From Microtetraspora sp. NBRC 16547 (lineage in GTDB: Bacteria > Actinomycetota > Actinomycetes > Streptosporangiales > Streptosporangiaceae), in NCBI RefSeq assembly GCF_030268965.1, contig NZ_BSSE01000005.1, positions 186,001 to 250,000 on the forward strand: DNA of 64,000 nucleotides, given 5' to 3'. Below are positions 25,489 through 33,118 of the stretch, piece after piece (position 1 is the first letter of the stretch; each line of letters begins with the position of its first letter). The position numbers were made by a program, and so were the translations under genes. Under the pieces are notes generated by a model that ran no database searches, had not been told where the DNA came from, and was given only the letters and a program-made list of their open reading frames with translations.

Positions 25489-26226
25489 ATGGCCAATTCC
25501 GATCCGGTCTACCTGCGCGTAGTCGAGGACATCCGACGTCAGATCGTCGATGGCACTCTGCCGCCGGGTGCACCGATCCCCTCACGTCACCAGATCACGC
25601 GGAAGTACGGCGTCGGCGAGACGGCGGCCCGGCACGCCCTGCGCGTGCTCGCGCACGAAGGGCTCATCGTCGGACGCGTCGGCTCCGGCCATCGCGTCCG
25701 CGAGAAACCGACGCTGCTTCCGCTGTACCGAAGTCGCCTGCCCGACACCCTCGCGACACTGCCGTCGGACGTGCAGGGCGGCGGCTACCGTCCCACATGG
25801 AGCTGGCGCAGCGAGCTCTCGGAGGCGCCTCCGGAGATCGCCCAGCGCCTGAGGCTCGGCCACGGCAGCCAGGTGACCAAGGTCTTCCACGTGGTCCGCG
25901 GCGACGGCCGGCCGATACAACTCGCCACGTCGTACGAGCTGCTGGAGTTCAGCCAGGGGCACACCCCCGACGAGGGCACCACCGAGCGCAGGAGCGTCCT
26001 GGAGCGGATGGCGGTCTCTGGAACGAAGATCACCGATATCAGCGAGAGCGTGCACATCCGGGTGCCCCAGCCGACCGAGAGCGATCTGCTCGAGCTTCCG
26101 GCGGGCGTCCAGGTGATGCACATCGAGCGCACCCACTGGACGGGCGACCGGCCCGTGGAGACCAGCGACATCGTGATCCCGGGCGACAGGTTCCGCCTGG
26201 TCTACGGAATCCCGGTCCAGCTCTGA
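25489..26226 (+). CDS. GntR-family regulator with UTRA ligand domain (HutC subfamily)
   Basis: A 245-residue repressor. The winged helix is at about residues 5-72 (VVEDIRRQIVDGTLPPGAPIPS, with the recognition helix after KYGVGETAARHALRVL), and a UTRA/chorismate-lyase-like sensor follows to the end (YELLEFSQGH, VMHIERTHWTGDRPVETSDIVIPGDRF). I prefer ATG 25489, which has AGGGA six bases upstream, over ATG 25486 or the longer frame from 25396. The ligand is unknown. It is followed by radC after 52 bases. Confidence 0.85.
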   Translation: MANSDPVYLRVVEDIRRQIVDGTLPPGAPIPSRHQITRKYGVGETAARHALRVLAHEGLIVGRVGSGHRVREKPTLLPLYRSRLPDTLATLPSDVQGGGYRPTWSWRSELSEAPPEIAQRLRLGHGSQVTKVFHVVRGDGRPIQLATSYELLEFSQGHTPDEGTTERRSVLERMAVSGTKITDISESVHIRVPQPTESDLLELPAGVQVMHIERTHWTGDRPVETSDIVIPGDRFRLVYGIPVQL

Positions 26227-26278
26227 CTGTCGGTGGCCGCTGGTAGAACCGATCCGGATTCCCCATCCGGAGGTGGCG

Positions 26279-26953
26279 ATGCGCGTCAAGGATCTGCCGG
26301 TGTCCGACCAGCCCAGAGAGCGCCTGCTGGCCTCAGGTGCGACCGCGCTCGCCGATCGGGAGCTGCTCGCACTGCTGCTCGGCTCGGGCAGCAGGGGCAC
26401 CAACGCCGTCGAGCTGGCCTCGCGACTCATCGCGCACTGCGGCGACCTGGGAGAGCTGAGCCGGGCCGAGCCCCATCGCCTGCTGGCCGTTCCCGGCGTG
26501 GGCCCCGCCAAGGCGGCCCGCGTCGCCGCCGCCTTCCAGCTCGTACGCCGCGCGCAGGCGGAGCCCGAGCGGACCCGCATCACCTGCTCGGGTGACCTGG
26601 CCGCCGCCGCGGCGCCGCTCCTGCGCGGCCAGGCGAAGGAACGCCTGGTCGTGCTGGTCTGCGACGCCAGGGGCAACGTCCTGCGGCGGACCCTGGCCAG
26701 CGAAGGGGGCAGCGACCACACCCCCGCGCCCGTTCGCGACATCATCACCACCGTCCTCATCTGCGGCGGGACCGCCTTCGGCCTCGCCCACAACCACCCC
26801 AGCGGCTCACTGGAGCCCAGCCGTGCCGACCTCGAGGTCACCGCCCGCGTCCACGAGGCGGCCGAGACCGTCGGCCTGCGCTTCCTCGACCACGTGATCG
26901 TCACCGACACACGCTGGCGCCGGATCCCGCTCTCCCCTCCGGAAAACGCCTGA
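26279..26953 (+). CDS. RadC-family JAB/JAMM domain protein
   Basis: A 224-residue RadC/YsgA-type protein. A helix-hairpin-helix-like N-terminal part (VPGVGPAKAARVAAA, about residues 70-85) precedes the JAB1/MPN fold with its zinc motif HNHPSG and a downstream Asp (SRADLEVT). RadC was once linked to DNA repair, but no activity is established; many members ride on mobile elements. ATG 26279 has GGAGG five bases upstream. In this position, inside the region separating dapA and dapB, it may be accessory cargo. Confidence 0.9.
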   Translation: MRVKDLPVSDQPRERLLASGATALADRELLALLLGSGSRGTNAVELASRLIAHCGDLGELSRAEPHRLLAVPGVGPAKAARVAAAFQLVRRAQAEPERTRITCSGDLAAAAAPLLRGQAKERLVVLVCDARGNVLRRTLASEGGSDHTPAPVRDIITTVLICGGTAFGLAHNHPSGSLEPSRADLEVTARVHEAAETVGLRFLDHVIVTDTRWRRIPLSPPENA

Positions 26954-27034
26954 CCACACGATGGACCTTAATCGACTCGACCGCATTGGTCTAGTGCACG
27001 TATATATTGGTTAAGCAGGTGTCTGTTTTGTGGG

Positions 27035-27054
27035 TAGACGTACCTTTTCGTCTA
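27035..27054. promoter_or_regulatory. TAGACG-N8-CGTCTA operator of the first double-GntR gene
   Basis: TAGACG (27035-27040) and CGTCTA (27049-27054) are perfect inverted half-sites. The right half runs into TATCAT (27053-27058), a plausible -10 box six bases before GTG 27065, so repressor binding would block a leaderless promoter. The half-site TAGAC agrees with operators reported for HutC-type GntR proteins. Confidence 0.65.
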
Positions 27055-27064
27055 TCATGCGGAT

Positions 27065-27544
27065 GTGCTTGATCGCGAGGGACCCATACCCGTCTACAAG
27101 CAGATCGCCGAAATCATCCGAGACCGGATCGACCACGGCGATCTGACGCCGGGCGACGCCGTTCCGAGCGAGGCGGAGTTGGAGGCCGAGTACGGCATCG
27201 CCCGGATGACGGCACGACGTGTGGCACGCGAGCTCCGCGAACAGGGCCTCGTCTACACCGTCCAAGGGGAGGGCACCTTCGTCGGGCAGCCCGGGACGCC
27301 CCGGTCTCCTGAACGAACGCCCATCTACCAGCAGATCGCCGCGGACATCAGCACCCGCATCCGCAAAGGCGAGTTGCACATCAACAAGCCCATCCCCAGC
27401 GAGAAGGTGATCATGCGCCAGTACGGCGTGGCCAAGGCCACCGTCCGGCAGGCCATGGCCCTGCTGCGCACGCAGGGATGGGCCTTCACCGTCGCCTACC
27501 GCGGAACGTACGTCTCACCTCAGAAGGAATGGCCGGAGAGCTAG
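27065..27544 (+). CDS. Repressor built of two GntR winged-helix domains (copy 1)
   Basis: A 159-residue protein made of two complete GntR winged-helix domains in tandem with no ligand-binding domain. Domain 1 spans about residues 5-75 (VYKQIAEIIRDRIDHGDLTP) and domain 2 about 85-155 (IYQQIAADISTRIRKGELHI); each ends in a wing (GEGTFVG and YRGTYVS). Two DNA-reading heads in one chain could bind a palindrome as a monomer, the usual job of a GntR dimer. It starts at GTG right behind a -10 box, so the mRNA is probably leaderless. The next gene is a paralogue with the same architecture. Confidence 0.8.
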   Translation: MLDREGPIPVYKQIAEIIRDRIDHGDLTPGDAVPSEAELEAEYGIARMTARRVARELREQGLVYTVQGEGTFVGQPGTPRSPERTPIYQQIAADISTRIRKGELHINKPIPSEKVIMRQYGVAKATVRQAMALLRTQGWAFTVAYRGTYVSPQKEWPES

Positions 27545-27562
27545 ACGTACACAACCCGTCTA
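27542..27562. promoter_or_regulatory. TAGACG-N9-CGTCTA element between the paired double-GntR genes
   Basis: TAGACG (27542-27547) and CGTCTA (27557-27562) form an inverted repeat that starts at the stop codon of copy 1. Spacing is one base longer than at 27035-27054. It lies about 50 bases upstream of the copy 2 start. Confidence 0.6.
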
Positions 27563-27584
27563 CGGTGGTCGACTTGCCCATTCA

Positions 27585-27606
27585 TGACGTACCCATCGTC
27601 TATCTT
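27585..27606. promoter_or_regulatory. Third operator-like element and -10 box of double-GntR copy 2
   Basis: GACGTAC (27586-27592) and CGTCTATC (27597-27604) repeat the half-sites of the element at 27035-27054, with a shorter gap. The right half overlaps TATCTT (27601-27606), six bases before ATG 27613, which again fits a leaderless promoter covered by the operator. Confidence 0.6.
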
Positions 27607-27612
27607 GGCTAA

Positions 27613-28107
27613 ATGCTCGATCGCGATGGCGACACACATGTGTACCTTCAAATCGCCGACATCGTTCGGCGTCAGATCGTCGACGGAGCACTCCTGCCCG
27701 GTCAGCCCATCCCGAGCGAGTCGATGATCCAAAGGGAGTTCGGCGTCGCCAGGACCACGGCACGGCGTGCGATCGGGCTGCTGCGGAAAGAGGGCCTGGT
27801 CCATGCCGTGCGCGGCGAGGGAACGTTCGTAGGCCCCCCGGGCGCGGCCCCTCGGGAGTCCCGGAAGACTCCACTGTTCCGCCAGATAGCGGATGACATC
27901 ATCGAGGGCGTTCGGCGGGGCGACCTCCAGCCTCGGCGCCCCATCCCCAGCGAGACGACGCTGGTGCAGCAATACGACGTGGCGAGAGAGACGGTGCGCA
28001 GGGCCATCGCACTGCTGCGCGAAGCCGGCTGGATCTACACCGTCCCGGAACGCGGCAGCTTCGTCTCTCCCCGGGACAGATGGCCCGATCCGGACTCGTC
28101 GCGGTGA
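27613..28107 (+). CDS. Repressor built of two GntR winged-helix domains (copy 2)
   Basis: A 164-residue paralogue of the preceding protein with the same plan: domain 1 at about residues 5-75 (VYLQIADIVRRQIVDGALLP, recognition helix after REFGVARTTARRAIGLLR) and domain 2 at about 85-157 (LFRQIADDIIEGVRRGDLQP, ending RGSFVSP). There is no UTRA, FCD or aminotransferase domain. It has its own operator-like repeats and probable leaderless promoter, so the pair may repress themselves and each other. Which other genes they control cannot be told; the DUF4142 gene follows after 142 bases. Confidence 0.8.
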   Translation: MLDRDGDTHVYLQIADIVRRQIVDGALLPGQPIPSESMIQREFGVARTTARRAIGLLRKEGLVHAVRGEGTFVGPPGAAPRESRKTPLFRQIADDIIEGVRRGDLQPRRPIPSETTLVQQYDVARETVRRAIALLREAGWIYTVPERGSFVSPRDRWPDPDSSR

Positions 28108-28249
28108 CTTGTAGCGATGCTTTGACCCGATACGCCACCTTCGGGTGATCTGGGACGTTTCCCCACGGGTTGGAGGGTAGTCACCATGTGCGGTCGGCCT
28201 GTCCTGGCCGTGCCGAGATCGTCCCGACAAGAGATCCAGGGGGGATCTC

Positions 28250-28846
28250 ATGGTGAGACGAATTGTCCTTCTGCTGGCCATCATGATGAGCGCCCTGGTG
28301 GCGGGAACCACCGGCGCCGTCGCCCAGCCCAGACCCAGTCCCACTCGCAGCCCCACTCACAGTCCCAGCGTCAGCGCCAGCGAGCAGGACCGGACGTTCC
28401 TGATCGAGGCCCATCAGGGCAACCTGGCGGAGATCCGGGCGGGGAGGCTCGCGCAGGAGAAGGCGACCACAAAGTCACTGCGCGAACTGGGCACGAAGAT
28501 GGTCAAGGATCACACGAAGCTCGACACGAAGGTACGGAAGGTGGCCAGGGAGGCCGGCGTTCAGCTGCCCAGGGAACCGACGAAGCAGGACCAGGCCGAG
28601 ATCAAGCAGTTGAGCGGGCTGAGCGGCACCGCCTTCAACCGCGCGTGGGTGCAGGCGGAGCTGCCCGGCCACCGCAAGACTCTGGCGGCCATCAACAAGC
28701 AGCTCTCGAACGGCTCCTCGGAGCAGGTCAAGAAGGTGGCTCAGGAGGCGAAGCCCGTCGTCCAGGAGCACCTGACGCTTCTCGAGAAGGCGGCGGCGAG
28801 CGCGTCTCCGCACGTCAAGACGCCGACTCCGCACCCCTCTCACTGA
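28250..28846 (+). CDS. Exported DUF4142 protein
   Basis: A 198-residue protein with a signal peptide (MVRRIVLLLAIMMSALVAG, cleavage probably after VAQ at about residue 25), a Pro/Ser/Thr/His linker, and a helical DUF4142 domain (FLIEAHQGNLAEIRAGRLAQ, then LGTKMVKDHTKLD). This ferritin-like four-helix fold is widespread and has no settled function. The charged pattern with His and Glu spaced along the helices may allow metal binding. AGGGGGGAT just upstream of ATG 28250 is a good ribosome-binding site. Confidence 0.85.
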   Translation: MVRRIVLLLAIMMSALVAGTTGAVAQPRPSPTRSPTHSPSVSASEQDRTFLIEAHQGNLAEIRAGRLAQEKATTKSLRELGTKMVKDHTKLDTKVRKVAREAGVQLPREPTKQDQAEIKQLSGLSGTAFNRAWVQAELPGHRKTLAAINKQLSNGSSEQVKKVAQEAKPVVQEHLTLLEKAAASASPHVKTPTPHPSH

Positions 28847-29084
28847 GCGGCCCGCTGGGCGCCGCGAGCGCCTCGCTGAACGCTTCATCTTCACCGAACG
28901 GCGGAACGGCACGGCCGTCTCCGGCGGTCCCGCCTCCGAGGTCGTTCACCGAGAGGAGACTCGGGCCGGACGACCTCGGACGCGCGTGAAGGCGCCCAGG
29001 GCTCAGAACACCGGGATGACGTCCTCGACCCAGCCGATGCTGTTGTGCGCGGCCCGCTCCAGATCGGTGGACGGCGTCCTTGCT
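28847..29084. other. Intergenic region between DUF4142 and EamA genes, with a possible coding remnant
   Basis: No complete gene is visible. On the minus strand a short frame ending at 29003 encodes DLERAAHNSIGWVEDVIPVF, which looks protein-like and could be the C-terminal scrap of a lost gene, but I do not recognise the family and its upstream part runs into the EamA gene out of frame. Confidence 0.35.
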
Positions 29085-30008
29085 TCAAGCCCTGTCCGGC
29101 CGCCTCGCACCGCCGGCGCGGCTGACCTGGGTGACCGCCACGCACACCAGCACGGCGAGAGCCGCCGCCACCGTGGCCCAGCCGAACCGCTCATCCAGGA
29201 AGAGCCAGGCCCAGAGCAGCGTCAGCAGCGGCTGCGCGAGCTGGACCTGTCCCGCACGGGCGATCCCGCCCATGGCCAGCCCCGCATACCAGGGGACGAA
29301 GCCGAGGAACATCGACACCAGGCCCACGTAGGCCAGCCCGGCCAGCGAGACGCCGCTCGGCTGCGCGTCGCCGGTGACCGCCAGCGCGACCGTCACCGGC
29401 ACGGTGACGGGGGCGGCCACGACCAGGGAGTACGAGATGACGCGCCAACCCGGGGTCTCCCTGGCCAGCAGGCCGCCCTCGGTGTAGCCCGCGGCCGCGC
29501 CGACCAGCGCGAGCACCAGGAGCACGTCCGCCCCGGCGAAACGGCCGGTTCCCCGGCTGAGGACGAAGACCGTGATCGACAACGCCCCGGCCGCGCAGGC
29601 GACCCAGAACAGCGGTCTCGGCCGTTCCCCGGCTCGGAGGACGGCGCCGACGGCCGTCGCGGCGGGAAGCAGGCCGGTGACGACCGCGGAATGGGCCGTG
29701 CTCGCCCCGCTGTGCAGTGCCAGAGCGCTGAACAACGGGAAGGCGAAGACCACACCCCCCGAGATCACGGCGTACGACCGCAGATGCTCCCTGGGCGGCA
29801 GCAACGGCGCGCCTGCGGCGGCGAGGCAGATGACGGCGGCCAGGGTGGCGAGATTGGCGCGCGCGAAGCTGAGGAAGTACGGATCGAACCCCCGCATCGC
29901 GAAGACGGTGCCGGGAAACGAGCCAGAGAACGACAGGACGCCCAGCGCGGCGAGCATCGTTCCCAGCCAGGTTCGCCGCTTGATCCGCGGGTCGCCGAGG
30001 AGCCGCAC
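29085..30008 (-). CDS. EamA-family (DMT superfamily) transporter
   Basis: A 307-residue membrane protein with about ten helices made of two EamA repeats (first from WLGTMLAALGVLSFSGSF, second from ADVLLVLALVGAAAGYTEGG to the end), the fold of drug/metabolite exporters such as RhtA or YdcZ. GTG 30008 is preferred: GGGGGA lies six bases upstream and the length is typical. A start at ATG 30080 would overlap the ATG of the divergent mocR gene and leave no promoter. As a mocR-linked exporter it may export an amino acid, amine or vitamin-B6-related compound; this is inference. Confidence 0.85.
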   Translation of the reverse strand: MRLLGDPRIKRRTWLGTMLAALGVLSFSGSFPGTVFAMRGFDPYFLSFARANLATLAAVICLAAAGAPLLPPREHLRSYAVISGGVVFAFPLFSALALHSGASTAHSAVVTGLLPAATAVGAVLRAGERPRPLFWVACAAGALSITVFVLSRGTGRFAGADVLLVLALVGAAAGYTEGGLLARETPGWRVISYSLVVAAPVTVPVTVALAVTGDAQPSGVSLAGLAYVGLVSMFLGFVPWYAGLAMGGIARAGQVQLAQPLLTLLWAWLFLDERFGWATVAAALAVLVCVAVTQVSRAGGARRPDRA

Positions 30009-30056
30009 GGCCGGTCCCCCGATGACCCCACGGTCCGCCGCTACTGACGCCCGATT

Positions 30057-30100
30057 GATAGCGCTATCGTTATCTCTCATGAATGACGATAGCAGTATCG
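30057..30100. promoter_or_regulatory. Pair of GATAGC-NN-TATC sites at the mocR/eamA divergent promoter
   Basis: GATAGCGCTATC (30057-30068) is a perfect palindrome, and GATAGCAGTATC (30088-30099, flanked to give CGATA-N4-TATCG) repeats it 31 bases downstream, about three helical turns. The first overlaps the probable -10 (TATCGT, 30065-30070); the second lies inside the first codons of mocR. Two spaced sites fit the known dimeric MocR mode of binding. Operator function is inferred. Confidence 0.6.
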
Positions 30101-31494
30101 CTCGCTTGACGGCGATCCTCCGTGAGGAGGCGGATCGCTCGCGGCCGGGCGACCGGCTGCCGTCGAGCCGGGAGCTGATGCGGCGGCACGGCGTCAGCCC
30201 CGTGACCGTGTCCCGCGCCATCGCACAGCTGACCGCCGAGGGGCGGATCGTGACCAGGCCGGGCAGCGGGGCTTTCGTGGCCCAGGCGCGCGGGCACGCC
30301 GCCGAGGCGCCAGATCTGTCCTGGCAGACGGTGGCCCTCGGCGACCGGGTGGTGGACGACTCCGCGGTCTCCGGGCTCCTCGCCCGCCCCGCCGACGGGG
30401 TGATCCCGCTGACCGGCGGATATCTTCACCCCGACCTGCGCCCCCTGACGGCCCTGTCGGCCGCCGCCGCGCGAGCCGTACGCCGTCCGGAGTCGTGGTC
30501 GCTGCCTCCGTTGAACGGTGACGCCGGCCTGCGGCGGTGGTTCGCCGGCGAGGCCGGCGGGACCGCGACGCCGGACGACGTGCTCGTGGTCAGCGGCGGC
30601 CAGGCGGGGCTCACTCACGCCTTCCGCGCGCTGGCCGCCCCGGGCGATCCCGTCCTGGTGGAGACGCCCACCTATCCGGGGGCGCTGGCGGCGGCCAAGG
30701 CCGCCGGGCTGCGCGCGACCGCGGTGCCGATCGACCAGGACGGCGTACGGCCCGACCTGCTGGCGGAGGCGTTCGCCGTCACAGGGGCACGCGTCTTCCT
30801 CTGCCAGCCCACCCTGCACAATCCCACCGGAGCGACGCTCACCCTCGAACGCAGGGAACAGGTGCTCGCGGTCGCGCGGGCCGCGGGGGCGTTCGTGATC
30901 GAGGACGACTACGCCCGCTATCTCGGGGCCGGCCCCATCCCGCCCTCGCTGGGGTCGATGGACACGCACGGCACGGTCGTCCACATCATCTCGCTGAGCA
31001 AGATCTCGGCACCGAGCATGCGGGTGGCGGGCGTCATCGCCCGCGGTCCGGCGGCGCAGCGCCTACGCGCGAGCCAGGTGGTCGAGTCCTTCTTCGTCGC
31101 CCGGCCGCTCCAGGAGGCCGCGCTGGAGTTCGTCACCTCGACGAGTTGGCGACGGCACCGCGCCACCGTGCGCCAGGAGATCGTCGCCCGCCAGGAGGCG
31201 CTTCTCACCGGCCTGGCCCGGCACGTGCCGGAGGCGGAGGTCCACCTCCGGCCGCTCGGCGGGCTGCACGTCTGGCTGCGGCTCCCCCAAGGAATGGATG
31301 AGGCGGCGGTCGTCGAGGCCGCGCAGCGCAGGGGCGTGCTGGTCAGCCCGGGCCGGATCTACTACCCGTCGGAGCCCCCCGGACCGCGTCTCCGGGTCAC
31401 CCACATATCGGCGAGCAGCCTGGCCGAGCTCGAAGAGGGGGTGCGCCGCCTCGGCGCCGCGTTCCGGGACCAGGTGGTGACGCCACCCGAATAG
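30079..31494 (+). CDS. MocR-type regulator (GntR winged helix fused to class I aminotransferase domain)
   Basis: A 471-residue regulator. Residues 1-75 form a GntR winged helix (SRELMRRHGVSPVTVSRAIAQL), and the rest is a fold-type I aminotransferase-like domain that binds pyridoxal phosphate; the Schiff-base lysine is in HIISLSKISAPSMRV, with QPTLHNPTG and IEDDYARY as cofactor-site landmarks. Such proteins sense PLP or PLP-amino-acid adducts. It is divergent from an EamA exporter, a common pairing, and probably controls it. ATG 30079 has no ribosome-binding site and lies eight bases after a -10-like hexamer, so it may be leaderless. Confidence 0.9.
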   Translation: MNDDSSIARLTAILREEADRSRPGDRLPSSRELMRRHGVSPVTVSRAIAQLTAEGRIVTRPGSGAFVAQARGHAAEAPDLSWQTVALGDRVVDDSAVSGLLARPADGVIPLTGGYLHPDLRPLTALSAAAARAVRRPESWSLPPLNGDAGLRRWFAGEAGGTATPDDVLVVSGGQAGLTHAFRALAAPGDPVLVETPTYPGALAAAKAAGLRATAVPIDQDGVRPDLLAEAFAVTGARVFLCQPTLHNPTGATLTLERREQVLAVARAAGAFVIEDDYARYLGAGPIPPSLGSMDTHGTVVHIISLSKISAPSMRVAGVIARGPAAQRLRASQVVESFFVARPLQEAALEFVTSTSWRRHRATVRQEIVARQEALLTGLARHVPEAEVHLRPLGGLHVWLRLPQGMDEAAVVEAAQRRGVLVSPGRIYYPSEPPGPRLRVTHISASSLAELEEGVRRLGAAFRDQVVTPPE

Positions 31495-31508
31495 CCGCGG
31501 CCCATGCG

Positions 31509-31611
31509 TGCCGGGTAAGCCGAACATGCCGAGAACCAGCACATGCGCGGAATACGCCGCATACCGCGAAAACAACGCATGCCGGGAAACCATCGGTCAT
31601 GTGCCGGGAAA
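31509..31611. repeat. Dispersed TGCCGGG(A/T)AA repeats in an intergenic region
   Basis: TGCCGGGTAA (31509-31518) and TGCCGGGAAA (31580-31589 and 31602-31611) recur between mocR and the CGNR gene, mixed with several CATGC/CATGT words and an inverted CGCCCGGCAT at about 31625. The spacing is irregular, so this is not a simple operator array; I cannot assign a role. Confidence 0.4.
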
Positions 31612-31683
31612 GGCGCCGGTCATACGCCCGGCATCGCGCAACCTCCATGTCCCATACAGTGGTCGCAGGAGGGGATCACGCAG

Positions 31684-32304
31684 ATGACAGGTCCCGCGGA
31701 ACTGCTTCGCGACTTCGTGAACACCTACGATGTCGAGTCGGACATCGACGATCTCGCCTCACCGGCCGAGCTGACCGTGTGGCTGCGCGAACGCGATCTG
31801 ATCCATGAGGGGGATCGCGCGGTGGACGGCGATCTCGCCCTCGCCATCCGGCTGCGTGAGGGCCTTCGGGACGCGCTGCGCCACAATCACGACGGAACGC
31901 CGTACGACGACGGGAAGGCTCTCGACGCGGCCCTGGCGGTGCTCCCGCTGCGTGTGACACTGTCCGGAGGGGCGCCCGCGCTGGTGCCCACGGTGTCCAC
32001 CGTGGCTGGAACCGTGACTGAAACCGTGCCCGGAGCGGCGACTGGAACGGTGACTGGGACGTCCGCCGGGCCCGGGGTGCCCGGCGGGCTCGCCCGGATC
32101 GCCGCCGCGATCCCGGCCGCCCACGCCGACGGGATGTGGCCCCGACTGAAGGTGTGTGCGGAGAGCACGTGTCAGTGGGCCTTCATAGACTCGTCCAAGA
32201 ACCGCTCGCGGTCCTGGTGTTCCATGCGGGTGTGTGGAAACCGCACAAAAACCCGGGCATATCGGGCACGACGCCAGACGGACGGTTCGTCCCGTGTCTC
32301 CTGA
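31684..32304 (+). CDS. CGNR zinc-finger protein (ABATE N-terminal domain)
   Basis: A 206-residue probable regulator. The N-terminal ABATE domain begins LLRDFVNTYDVES, and the C-terminal zinc finger reads CAESTCQW, then SRSWCSMRVCGNR, giving four cysteines plus the CGNR box that probably touches DNA. Between them lies an unusual linker (about residues 98-130) rich in GTV and TGT repeats, longer than in typical members and likely disordered. AGGAGGGG lies nine bases before ATG 31684. Targets are unknown; the neighbouring GNAT gene begins 38 bases downstream and may be co-transcribed. Confidence 0.88.
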   Translation: MTGPAELLRDFVNTYDVESDIDDLASPAELTVWLRERDLIHEGDRAVDGDLALAIRLREGLRDALRHNHDGTPYDDGKALDAALAVLPLRVTLSGGAPALVPTVSTVAGTVTETVPGAATGTVTGTSAGPGVPGGLARIAAAIPAAHADGMWPRLKVCAESTCQWAFIDSSKNRSRSWCSMRVCGNRTKTRAYRARRQTDGSSRVS

Positions 32305-32342
32305 CCAGTACGGTGATACATGCACAGAGAGGAGCCGGCCGC

Positions 32343-32945
32343 ATGGGTGTTAGATCTGCCCGTCTGGAAGACGTCGACGCGGTAACGAGCACCCAGATCA
32401 GGGCGTGGAAGTGCGGATATCGCGACTTCCTCCCTCCCGGCCCGCTGGAGCAGATGACCGGGCCGGCGGCGGAGAAGATGTGGCGCCGACAGTGGGACGA
32501 GGCGATCCTCTCGCCGCCCACACCGCGCCACCGCGTTCTCGTCGCGGTCGAGCGCGTGGTTCCGGACACGGACGCGTTCGCGGCCCTCGGCCCCGGCGGC
32601 ATCCTCGCCAGCGCGGCGTCACGGGCGTCCGACCGGGTCGTGGGGCTCGCCTCGCACGGCCCCGCCGAGGACCCCGACCTGCGCCCCTCCACGACCGCCG
32701 AGCTGCTGACGCTGCTCGTCGACCCGAACCACATCCGCCGCGGCCACGGCAGCCGCCTCCTCAACGCCACGGTCGACCACCTGCGCGAGGACGGCTACAG
32801 CACCGTCGTCACCTGGGTGTTCGCCGACAACCATCCGATGCTCGGCTTCCTGGAGTCGGCGGGCTGGGGCGAGGACGAGGCGGAGCGCGTGCTCGACATG
32901 GGCCGTCCCATCCGGATGATCCGTCTCAGCACCGACATCAGCTGA
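32343..32945 (+). CDS. GNAT-family N-acetyltransferase
   Basis: A 200-residue acetyltransferase. The acetyl-CoA loop is in VDPNHIRRGHGSRLLNA (R/Q-x-x-G-x-G/A), followed by the motif B-like WVFADNHPMLGFLESAGW. AGAGAGGAG lies eight bases before ATG 32343. The substrate is unknown; the N-terminal half (TQIRAWKCGYRDFLPP) resembles small-molecule or protein acetyltransferases commonly annotated only as GNAT. It probably shares a transcript with the CGNR gene. Confidence 0.88.
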   Translation: MGVRSARLEDVDAVTSTQIRAWKCGYRDFLPPGPLEQMTGPAAEKMWRRQWDEAILSPPTPRHRVLVAVERVVPDTDAFAALGPGGILASAASRASDRVVGLASHGPAEDPDLRPSTTAELLTLLVDPNHIRRGHGSRLLNATVDHLREDGYSTVVTWVFADNHPMLGFLESAGWGEDEAERVLDMGRPIRMIRLSTDIS

Positions 32946-32984
32946 CCTGCCTCAAGGCATGATCAGGATCCCCCGCCGGTCCTC

Positions 32985-33000
32985 CCGCCCTCACGGGCGG
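32985..33000. terminator. Small GC hairpin after the GNAT gene
   Basis: CCGCCC (32985-32990) and GGGCGG (32995-33000) close on the four-base loop TCAC, 40 bases past the GNAT stop. Short, but placed as a terminator. Confidence 0.4.
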
Positions 33001-33118
33001 ACCGCCTTCCGCGCCGCGTGCCCCGCCCGGGGCCGCCGCGCGACCGCGGGGGCGCTCGCGGGCGGCTCGTGACCGCGCGCGGGTTCCCAATCTCACGAGA
33101 TCTCACAAAGGTATAAAC

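Noticed and set aside
28136-28147. CACC-TTCG-GGTG tetraloop hairpin after the second double-GntR gene
   Set aside because: Only four base pairs; too short to call a terminator.
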